Assembly (NCBI GenBank): GCA_946479905.1
Contig: CAMLIA010000262.1
Location: 1 to 5,007 of the forward strand
Length of the DNA stretch: 5,007 nucleotides
From: an uncultured Frankiales bacterium
GTDB taxonomy: Bacteria > Actinomycetota > Actinomycetes > Mycobacteriales > SCTD01
Reading direction: 5' to 3'
Part shown: piece by piece, positions 1-4,504 of the stretch
Layout: each line of letters opens with the position of its first letter
Numbering within the stretch: the stretch's first letter is position 1
The notes under the pieces: generated by a model
What the model saw: only the letters and a program-made list of their open reading frames with translations
Told to the model about the DNA's origin: nothing
Databases searched by the model: none
Program-made: the position numbers and the translations under genes

Positions 1-15
1 CTCTGCACAGCAGAG
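1..15. repeat. Short perfect inverted repeat at left edge
   Basis: CTCTGC (1-6) and GCAGAG (10-15) are exact reverse complements separated by ACA. The repeat sits at the window edge, so a longer arm to the left cannot be excluded. No T-tract follows it, so it is not a canonical intrinsic terminator for a gene to the left. It lies 42 bases before the first gene and could be a protein-binding site or a small hairpin in a leader. Function is not established. Confidence 0.35.
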
Positions 16-46
16 CCGGACCCTGGGGATCTTGGAGCGTCCGAAC

Positions 47-52
47 AGGAGG
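47..52 (+). promoter_or_regulatory. Shine-Dalgarno site of the 76-aa gene
   Basis: AGGAGG is a full match to the anti-Shine-Dalgarno complement and stands 4 bases before the ATG at 57. This fixes the start of the first small gene despite its short length, and makes it likely that the ORF is translated. Confidence 0.8.
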
Positions 53-56
53 ACCC

Positions 57-287
57 ATGGACCTGACAGTCACTCGCTCCGCACTCGTCGACCTGACGCA
101 CCGGCTCGTCACCGAGTTCGAGTCCAGCCTGGCGGCCGGCTCGGTCATCCGGTGCGTCGCCCGGTGCCGGGACGAGCTGTGGCAGATGGGGCTGCGCGAC
201 GGCATCGTCGAGGCCGTGGAGGCGATGGCCCGACGGCGGCTCGCCGACCGGGTCCCGCGGCCGGCGCTGGTGAGCGCCCTGGCCTGA
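57..287 (+). CDS. Small helical protein of unknown function (76 aa)
   Basis: This 76-residue protein begins at an ATG preceded by a perfect AGGAGG and ends at TGA. It has no signal peptide or membrane segment. The sequence reads as three amphipathic helices: roughly residues 5-25 (ALVDLTHRLV region), 28-45 (with two cysteines at 33 and 37) and 47-64 ending in a run of arginines. The pattern of a leucine-rich first helix, a Val/Ile-rich middle helix and an ARRRLADR-type tail loosely recalls the small three-helix-bundle N-terminal domains found beside actinobacterial phosphatase-like proteins. That is a resemblance only, not an identification. The next gene on the same strand is 105 bases downstream, so the two could share a transcript. 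I do not recognise a specific function, and a regulatory or protein-binding role would be a guess. Confidence 0.75.
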   Translation: MDLTVTRSALVDLTHRLVTEFESSLAAGSVIRCVARCRDELWQMGLRDGIVEAVEAMARRRLADRVPRPALVSALA

Positions 288-324
288 GGGGTTGCCCCGG
301 CGCGCGCGGGGAAGCCTTCGGCGC

Positions 325-396
325 ATGCACCTCTGCGACAACCTGACCCCTTGTCCACCTGCGCTCCTCGTCGCCGCTTGCGGGGCGTCGGGATGA
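325..396 (+). CDS. Possible 23-codon leader ORF overlapping the next start codon
   Basis: An ATG at 325 opens a 23-codon frame that ends with TGA at 394-396. The last base of its final sense codon and the first two bases of the stop form the ATG (393-395) of the 119-aa gene, giving an ATGA overlap. The peptide begins MHLCDNLTPC and has cysteines at residues 4, 10 and 19. A purine run GGGGAAG (308-314) lies about 10 bases upstream, which is a mediocre ribosome site. If translated it would deliver ribosomes to the next gene by termination-reinitiation. An ATGA junction of this kind occurs by chance about one time in four next to any ATG with an open upstream frame, so this stays a candidate. 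Confidence 0.25.
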   Translation: MHLCDNLTPCPPALLVAACGASG

Positions 397-752
397 CGGA
401 CGACCCGGACGTCCAGGCCTCCGGCCTGATGGGCGAGGCCTTCGAGCGCATCGAGCGGGCGCGCGGCGCGCTCTACGACCTGCACCAGCTCATCGGCGGA
501 GCCGACAACCAGCTCGACGACGTCGTGGCGCAGCTGCGCAAGGGCGGCCATGACGACCTTGCTGACGAGCTGCAGCGCGACCTCGTCGGCATCGACGTCC
601 TCGAGGGCAGGTGGACCTTCCAGGTGGTCGAGGAGTTCGAGGACGGCTTCTACGCGCGGTGGCGCGACTTCGAGCAGCGCGTGCGGGACACCTGCGTCGG
701 TGGTCGCCGTCATGTGCTCGAGGCACAGCTGAAGAAGGAGCGGCAGACCTGA
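393..752 (+). CDS. Conserved actinobacterial-type hypothetical protein (119 aa)
   Basis: This soluble protein is acidic in its first two thirds and basic at its end, with no signal peptide or membrane helix. Residues 14-33 (EAFERIERARGALYDLHQL) and 38-62 look helical. They are followed by a distinctive segment, residues 70-90, with GRWTFQVVEEFEDGFY, and a C-terminal helix containing GGRRHVLEAQLKKER (104-117). From memory, actinobacteria carry proteins of this general layout, with a histidine-bearing helix, a GRWTFQVVEE core and a C-terminal GGRRH motif. Their function is unknown to me. The ATG at 393 is preferred over a TTG at 351 because helical sequence begins only after it and because GGGG (382-385) stands 7 bases upstream. 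The stop is only 6 bases from the stop of the convergent lipoprotein gene, so the transcripts must overlap or terminate inside coding sequence. Confidence 0.8.
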   Translation: MTDDPDVQASGLMGEAFERIERARGALYDLHQLIGGADNQLDDVVAQLRKGGHDDLADELQRDLVGIDVLEGRWTFQVVEEFEDGFYARWRDFEQRVRDTCVGGRRHVLEAQLKKERQT

Positions 753-758
753 GCCGCC

Positions 759-2237
759 CTACATGGTCCGCACGGCTCCGGTGTAGCTGAAGCAGGTGCA
801 GCCGTCGGAGAACGCCATCGGCCGGTAGGCAGCCACCCCGTCCCGCCGACCGCCAGGGAAGGCGGTCCGGATCGTGACCGCCGACACGAACCCGTTGGCG
901 GGGTCGAGCGCGTTCCGGCTGAGCGCGGCCCGGCTGCTGAGCCCGCCGGCGCGGCCGGCTGAGCGCACGAGCAGGTCGAGCGCGTCGCAGGCGAGCAGGC
1001 CCACCGCGGTCTTGGCAGACGTGTCGTAGGTACGACCGTGCTTCTTCAGCTCCGCGAGGCAGGCCCGCGCGCGGGGACTGTCGGCGTACCCCGAGCTGAG
1101 GTCGATGGGTGGGGCCCAGCCCACGGCGAGCGCCCCGTCGAGCTGACCGGCGGGGACGAGCCCGACGAGGGCGTTCGGGTACTGCTGCGTCGACAGCAGG
1201 TACGTCGGCGTGTAGTGCTGCGAGTTCGCCGCCTGCATGAGGAGGGTGGGCTCGAAGGCGTTGTGCGTGAGGAAAAGGACCTCGGTCACCCCGGCCGAGC
1301 GGAAGGCCAGGACCGCCGCCGACGCGTCGGTCGCAGCCCCGCTGTAGTCGCCGCTGTCGGAGTCGCGCACCGTCCGGGCCACGACCTTCACGCCTCGCCT
1401 CGTCAGCGCGGCGCTGAGGACTGCGGCGCTGCGGTTGAAGGCCGCGGAGTCGGTCAGGAAGATTCCGGCCGTCGTGCCGCTCTTCAGCTTCCCCATCCCG
1501 GCGAAGGCGACCGGCAGGGCAGCGGCCAGGCGGTCGAGCAGCGGGGTCGCCCAGGCCACGACGGTGCGCGAGCTGCGCGCGAGGGTGCTGTCCACGCTGT
1601 AGTTGGTGCCGAGGAACGCGGGCACGCCCCGCTGCGACAGGCAGGTGTCCGCGGAGGCGTAGTAGTAGCCGGCCAGCACGAGCGCGACCTTGTGGTCCTG
1701 GGTGAACGTCGTGCACGCGGCCTGGCCCTGCTCGGCCGGCGGGTCGGTGAGGTTGACGAGGAAGAACACCAGCTCCACGCGGCGGCCGGCGATGCCGCCG
1801 TGCTCGTTGATCGCCTCGGCCATGGCCCGCCAGCTCGCGGGCTCGTCGCCCAGCGAGGCGGCGCCGAAGCCCGCGTTCTCCAGGGTCGTGTTGGCCTGCG
1901 GGTCGGCGGCAAGGACGCCGACGGTGATGGTCGTCCTCGTCACCCCCGGGATCGTCCCGACGGCCTCGACGTCGGCGGGCGCCCTGTCCGGCGCGGCAGG
2001 CCCCGTCGTGACGCGCGGGCCACCCAGCGCGCCCCCGCCTGACGTGGCCGACGTGTCGCGGGCGCTCCCGGCGGCTGGCTGAGCCCGACCTGCCGCAGCC
2101 CCGGCGCTCGTCGTCGCTCCCAGGCCGTCCGCCGGGCTCCCGCCCACCGCCTGCGACGAGGTCAGCTGCACCGTGCTCCCGCACCCGGTGACGCCTGCCA
2201 GCACGACCGCGAGGGCGAGCCGGCGCAGGCCCGTCAC
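759..2237 (-). CDS. Solute-binding lipoprotein, periplasmic-binding-protein type I (Leu/Ile/Val-binding-like)
   Basis: This 492-aa lipoprotein is predicted to be anchored on the outer face of the membrane and to capture a small molecule. The N-terminus has a short basic region (R5, R6), a hydrophobic stretch (7-15) and a lipobox V16-T17-G18-C19, so C19 should be the lipidated first residue. Residues 22-98 form an Ala/Gly/Ser/Thr-rich linker. The binding-protein fold starts at about 103 with ITVGVLAADP. AEAINEHGGIAGRRVEL (140-156) follows, the hallmark of branched-chain-amino-acid-binding-like proteins, then VALVLAGYYYA (184-194). Six further cysteines (175, 199, 393, 417, 480, 482) could form disulfides; 175-199 matches the place of the known disulfide in LivJ-type proteins. 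It is the last gene of the tetR operon. GTG at 2237 overlaps the hydrolase stop and has GAGGTG five bases upstream. No permease or ATPase gene is visible, and the ligand is unknown. Confidence 0.88.
   Translation of the reverse strand: MTGLRRLALAVVLAGVTGCGSTVQLTSSQAVGGSPADGLGATTSAGAAAGRAQPAAGSARDTSATSGGGALGGPRVTTGPAAPDRAPADVEAVGTIPGVTRTTITVGVLAADPQANTTLENAGFGAASLGDEPASWRAMAEAINEHGGIAGRRVELVFFLVNLTDPPAEQGQAACTTFTQDHKVALVLAGYYYASADTCLSQRGVPAFLGTNYSVDSTLARSSRTVVAWATPLLDRLAAALPVAFAGMGKLKSGTTAGIFLTDSAAFNRSAAVLSAALTRRGVKVVARTVRDSDSGDYSGAATDASAAVLAFRSAGVTEVLFLTHNAFEPTLLMQAANSQHYTPTYLLSTQQYPNALVGLVPAGQLDGALAVGWAPPIDLSSGYADSPRARACLAELKKHGRTYDTSAKTAVGLLACDALDLLVRSAGRAGGLSSRAALSRNALDPANGFVSAVTIRTAFPGGRRDGVAAYRPMAFSDGCTCFSYTGAVRTM
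2234..2237 (-). other. GTGA overlap coupling hydrolase to lipoprotein
   Basis: On the minus strand the four bases GTGA contain the GTG start of the lipoprotein gene (2237-2235) and the TGA stop of the hydrolase (2236-2234). Such overlaps usually mean one mRNA and translational coupling. Here the downstream gene also has its own ribosome site. Confidence 0.85.
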
Positions 2238-3121
2238 GCGCTCACCTCGACCTGGGCCAGGACGTCGAGGATGGCGTCGCGGACCGCTGCGGGGCGCTCC
2301 TGCGGGACGAGGTGCCCTGCGCCCTCGACGATGACCACCGTGCCGCGCGGGACGGCGGCCATCAGCTGCCCCGCGGTCTCGTTGAGGAGCGGCCGCAGCG
2401 TGGCCATGCCGCGGTCGACCCGGGCGCCCTGCACGCAGACGGTCGGGACGTCAGGCGTCCCCTCGTCCTGCAGGCGGCGCATGAGCGGGCGGGCGGCCAC
2501 GATGTGCCGGCCCTCGCGCGCCCCGGCGCGCATCGCCTGGGCGCAGAGGTAGTCGCGCCACAGCACCTCGAGGTCCGCGGTGCTGATCTCGGCGGCAGGT
2601 GGGTGCGGGACCGTCACCTTGCGCACCAGTCCCTTGCCGCCGAGCCGGGCGACGACCGCCAGCACGCCGAAGGCCCGGGCCGCGGCCTTCGCGCTCCGCT
2701 CCGGCATGACCTCGACGAGGGTCGCGTCGACGAGGACCAGGCCGGCCACCCGCTCCGGGTGGCGGTGGGCGAACAGCCGCAGGATCGGGCCGCCCCAGCT
2801 GTGCCCGACGAACACCACGGGCTGCGCCTCGCCGACGGCGTCGAGCACTGCGGTGAGGTCGTCGACGAGCCGCTCGAGCGTCCGGTCGTGCGGGTCGACG
2901 TCGCTGCCGCCGTACCCCGCCCGGTCGTACGACAGCGTCCGGGCGTGCGCGCTGATCTCCCGCTGCGTGTGGATCCACGACGCCGCGGGTGCCGTCATGC
3001 CGGCCTCGAACACCACCAGCGGTCCGTCGGCGTCCCCGGCGACGACGGTGCGGATCCGTCGCCCGTCAGGCAGGGTCACCCGCTGCTCGGTCAACCCGGC
3101 GCCCGGGTCGAGGACCGTCAC
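2234..3121 (-). CDS. Alpha/beta-fold hydrolase
   Basis: This 295-aa cytoplasmic enzyme has no signal peptide and carries the standard alpha/beta-hydrolase elements. These are an early strand followed by VVFEAGMTAPAASW (36-49, oxyanion-hole region), the strand and turn SYDRAGYGGSD (64-74), the nucleophile elbow G106-H107-S108-W109-G110, the usual LVLVDAT strand (128-134), and a C-terminal GAGHLVPQERP (267-277) with catalytic H270. The acid is most likely D236 in VQGARVD, with D132 as an alternative. Length and motif order fit the single-domain hydrolase/esterase family. The substrate cannot be read from the sequence, and esterase, lactonase and C-C hydrolase remain possible. The GTG start at 3121 overlaps the tetR stop and has no good ribosome site upstream, so translation probably depends on coupling from tetR. 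It is the middle gene of a three-gene operon, so it should be controlled by the TetR repressor. Confidence 0.9.
   Translation of the reverse strand: MTVLDPGAGLTEQRVTLPDGRRIRTVVAGDADGPLVVFEAGMTAPAASWIHTQREISAHARTLSYDRAGYGGSDVDPHDRTLERLVDDLTAVLDAVGEAQPVVFVGHSWGGPILRLFAHRHPERVAGLVLVDATLVEVMPERSAKAAARAFGVLAVVARLGGKGLVRKVTVPHPPAAEISTADLEVLWRDYLCAQAMRAGAREGRHIVAARPLMRRLQDEGTPDVPTVCVQGARVDRGMATLRPLLNETAGQLMAAVPRGTVVIVEGAGHLVPQERPAAVRDAILDVLAQVEVSA
2243..2248 (-). promoter_or_regulatory. Shine-Dalgarno of the lipoprotein gene, inside the hydrolase gene
   Basis: GAGGTG on the minus strand lies 5 bases before the GTG at 2237, within the last codons of the hydrolase. It supports GTG at 2237 as the start, which also places the signal sequence and lipobox correctly. 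Confidence 0.65.
3118..3121 (-). other. GTGA overlap coupling tetR to hydrolase
   Basis: GTGA on the minus strand holds the GTG start of the hydrolase (3121-3119) and the TGA stop of tetR (3120-3118). The bases just upstream show no Shine-Dalgarno match, so reinitiation by ribosomes finishing tetR is the most likely way the hydrolase is translated. Confidence 0.85.
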
Positions 3122-3693
3122 CGGGTCACGCTCGCGGCGGTGATGACGGCGTGCGCCGTGCTGGCCACCGCGTCGAGGTAGTCCGGGGTGAGTGGTTGGC
3201 GGCCGATCATGCGGCGGTGCATCAGGGGACCCTCGAGCAGGTCACCCGTCATCCAGAGCTGGGGCAGCTCCGGGAGCTCACCGCGCTCGACCGCCCGGGT
3301 CAGGGCGTCGCGCATCACCTGACCGCGGGCAGCGGCGAGCGTCCCGAACGCGAGCTCGGCATCGGGGTCGGTGCGCAGGTCCGCGAGCATCCCGACCAGA
3401 CCGTCGATCCACGGCGACGACCACGACGCGGCGAGATCCTCGACGTAGGCGCGGATGTCGCCGAGCAGCGACCCGGTGTCGATCGCCGAGACCGGAGGTA
3501 GGTGCTGGGCCAGCACGTCGGTGACCAGCTGCACCTTGCTGCCCCAGCGCCGGTAGACGTCGGTGCGGTGCGCGCCGGCTGCCGCCGCGACCTTGGTGAG
3601 GGTCAGCGCGTCGTACCCGTCCTCGGTCAGCAGCGACCAGGCTGCGGCGAGCAGCCTGGACTCCAGCTCCGGGTCCCGCGGTCGTCCCGGCAT
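3118..3693 (-). CDS. TetR/AcrR-family transcriptional repressor
   Basis: This 191-aa regulator has the N-terminal TetR DNA-binding domain. Helix 1 covers about residues 8-24 (PELESRLLAAAWSLLTEDGY begins at 8). The helix-turn-helix follows at about 31-51, with LTKVAAAAGAHRTDVYRRW and the family-typical Y47-R-R-W-G-S-K ending. Residues 75-191 form the all-helical ligand-binding and dimerisation domain, and the part around 154-175 (EGPLMHRRMIGRQPLTPDY) resembles a C-terminal type common in actinobacterial TetR proteins. The ATG at 3693 is chosen because it starts with the usual short basic MPGRPRD tail and has AAAGGGG seven bases upstream. Upstream in-frame sequence lacks such support and runs into the operator. 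A perfect 25-bp palindrome starting 10 bases before this ATG is the likely binding site, so the gene should repress itself and the two downstream genes. The inducer is unknown. Confidence 0.92.
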   Translation of the reverse strand: MPGRPRDPELESRLLAAAWSLLTEDGYDALTLTKVAAAAGAHRTDVYRRWGSKVQLVTDVLAQHLPPVSAIDTGSLLGDIRAYVEDLAASWSSPWIDGLVGMLADLRTDPDAELAFGTLAAARGQVMRDALTRAVERGELPELPQLWMTGDLLEGPLMHRRMIGRQPLTPDYLDAVASTAHAVITAASVTR

Positions 3694-3700
3694 GGGAACG

Positions 3701-3707
3701 CCCCTTT
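3701..3707 (-). promoter_or_regulatory. Shine-Dalgarno of tetR, overlapping the operator edge
   Basis: AAAGGGG on the minus strand is 7 bases before the tetR ATG. Four of its bases (3704-3707) are also the end of the 25-bp palindrome, so the untranslated leader must be short. Confidence 0.7.
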
Positions 3708-3728
3708 CGCTACAAGTTGTAGCGAAAG
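3704..3728. promoter_or_regulatory. Probable TetR operator: perfect 25-bp palindrome
   Basis: The half-site CTTTCGCTACAA (3704-3715) is followed by one central G (3716) and then its exact reverse complement TTGTAGCGAAAG (3717-3728), with no mismatch. It lies between the divergent tetR and apbE genes, 10 bases from the tetR ATG and 53 bases from the apbE ATG. It is AT-richer than its surroundings. TetR-family repressors typically bind palindromes of this size next to their own gene. The placement suggests autoregulation of the tetR operon and possible effects on apbE. Binding itself is inferred. Confidence 0.8.
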
Positions 3729-3754
3729 TTAGCGCCGTCGGCCCCGGCTCGCAA
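3726..3754 (-). promoter_or_regulatory. Candidate promoter of the tetR operon
   Basis: On the minus strand, TTGCGA (3754-3749) could serve as a -35 element and TAACTT (3731-3726) as a -10 element of the TANNNT type, with a 17-base spacer. Transcription would start around 3719-3720, inside the palindrome, leaving a leader of about 26 bases that contains the ribosome site. Bound repressor would then cover the -10 end and the start site. The hexamers match consensus only partly (4/6 and 3/6), so the assignment is tentative. Confidence 0.4.
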
Positions 3755-3762
3755 GGGCGAGC
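3747..3762. repeat. Short inverted repeat upstream of apbE
   Basis: GCTCGC (3747-3752) and GCGAGC (3757-3762) are exact reverse complements around AAGG. The repeat covers the candidate -35 element of the tetR promoter and ends 19 bases before the apbE ATG. It could form a small hairpin in the apbE leader or be a second protein-binding site, or it could be chance in GC-rich sequence. Confidence 0.3.
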
Positions 3763-3781
3763 ACTCGGACAGACTGTGACC

Positions 3782-4504
3782 ATGACCGCGACGTCCCCGA
3801 CCCGGCACGTCGAGCACTGCATGGGAACGGTCTTCAGCCTCGTCGTGGCCGACCCCGGCAGCTGGGACACCGCGCTCGCCGAGGTGGTCAGCTGGCTGCA
3901 CCAGGTGGATGCGACCTTCAGCACCTACCGGGAGGACTCGGAGATCAGCCGGATCCGTCGGGGCGGGCAGTCGCAGGACCCGCTGGTCGCCGAGGTCCTC
4001 GAGCTGTGCCGGCACTACGAGCAGACGACCGGCGGCGCGTTCACCGCCGACCTGCCCGGAGGGCTCGACCCGAGCGGCCTGGTGAAGGGCTGGGCCGTCG
4101 AGCGGGCCAGCGACCTCCTGCGGGCGCACGGCAGCACCAACCACTCGCTCAACGGCGGGGGCGACATGCAGCTCGCCGGTGAGCCCGAGCCCGGCCGCCC
4201 CTGGCGGGTCGGGATCGCCGATCCCTTCGACAGCAGCAAGCTCCTGACCACCGTCGAGGGCCGCGACCTCGCCGTGGCCACCTCGGGCACGGCGGAGCGC
4301 GGGTCCCACCTCATCGACCCGCGCACCGGCGCTCCGGCGCACGCGCTGGCGAGCGTCACCGTCATCGGACCGAGGCTGACCGAGGTCGACGTGGCGGCCA
4401 CGGCTGCCTTCGTCCTCGGCGACCGAGCGGTGGAATGGCTGACGGAGCAGGGCCTCGAGGGCATCGTGGTCGCCCTCGACGGCACGGTGACCCGGACCGG
4501 TTAG
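3782..4504 (+). CDS. apbE: FAD:protein FMN transferase (ApbE family)
   Basis: ApbE enzymes transfer FMN from FAD to a Ser/Thr of target flavoproteins, with Mg2+ (EC 2.7.1.180). This 240-aa member shows the motifs in order: M14-G-T, FSTYREDSEISRI (46-58), TTGGAF (82-87), DPSGLVKGWAVERA (96-109) with K102, NGGGDM (124-129), WRVGIADP (141-148), ATSGT (166-170), HLIDPRTGAPA (176-186), and D203/T207, which match the D-x-x-x-T metal ligands. It is shorter than the roughly 330-350-aa proteobacterial lipoproteins. It lacks a signal peptide or lipobox, so it should be cytoplasmic, as in a common actinobacterial subgroup. ATG at 3782 is used; GTG at 3776 is equally in frame and has GGA (3767-3769) at better spacing. 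No FMN-accepting protein is encoded in the window. It is divergent from tetR, which may co-regulate it, and its stop overlaps that of ald. Confidence 0.92.
   Translation: MTATSPTRHVEHCMGTVFSLVVADPGSWDTALAEVVSWLHQVDATFSTYREDSEISRIRRGGQSQDPLVAEVLELCRHYEQTTGGAFTADLPGGLDPSGLVKGWAVERASDLLRAHGSTNHSLNGGGDMQLAGEPEPGRPWRVGIADPFDSSKLLTTVEGRDLAVATSGTAERGSHLIDPRTGAPAHALASVTVIGPRLTEVDVAATAAFVLGDRAVEWLTEQGLEGIVVALDGTVTRTG
4501..4504. other. Tail-to-tail stop codon overlap of apbE and ald
   Basis: The bases TTAG contain the TAG stop of apbE on the plus strand (4502-4504) and the TAA stop of ald on the minus strand (4503-4501). There is no intergenic space, so any terminator for either gene must lie inside the other. 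Confidence 0.9.

Noticed and set aside
17..43. CGGAC/GTCCG pairing upstream of the first gene as a riboswitch or attenuator
   Set aside because: A 5-bp stem with a 17-base loop is not enough, and no known riboswitch core is visible.
288..311. GC hairpins GGGG-TTG-CCCC (288-298) and a 5-bp stem (295-311) as a terminator of the first gene
   Set aside because: Stems are only 4-5 bp, mutually exclusive, and lack a T-tract. This is likely chance in GC-rich sequence.
351..392. TTG start at 351 for the 119-aa gene
   Set aside because: It adds an Arg-rich segment without a good ribosome site. The ATG at 393 precedes the structured protein.
752..777. Stem AGCCG/CGGCT near the convergent junction
   Set aside because: Five base pairs with a 16-base loop and no T-tract, within chance expectation.
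1038..2042. 334-codon open frame on the plus strand
   Set aside because: It is antisense to the lipoprotein gene with low-complexity Arg/Gly/Val composition and no recognisable motif.
490..2184. 564-codon open frame on the minus strand
   Set aside because: It overlaps the lipoprotein gene in another frame, is extremely rich in Arg, Gly, Ala and Pro, and shows no domain or ribosome site. It is a by-product of GC-rich codon use.
2312..3181. 289-codon open frame on the plus strand
   Set aside because: It is antisense to the well-supported alpha/beta hydrolase, with atypical composition and no motifs.
3563..3781. N-terminal extension of apbE in frame from 3563
   Set aside because: It is antisense to tetR, passes through the operator, has no family similarity and gives no signal peptide. 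The start is at 3782 or 3776.
3118..3924. Longer tetR reading frame starting at 3924
   Set aside because: The extension would run through the palindrome and into antisense apbE. The ATG at 3693 has a ribosome site and the normal TetR N-terminus.
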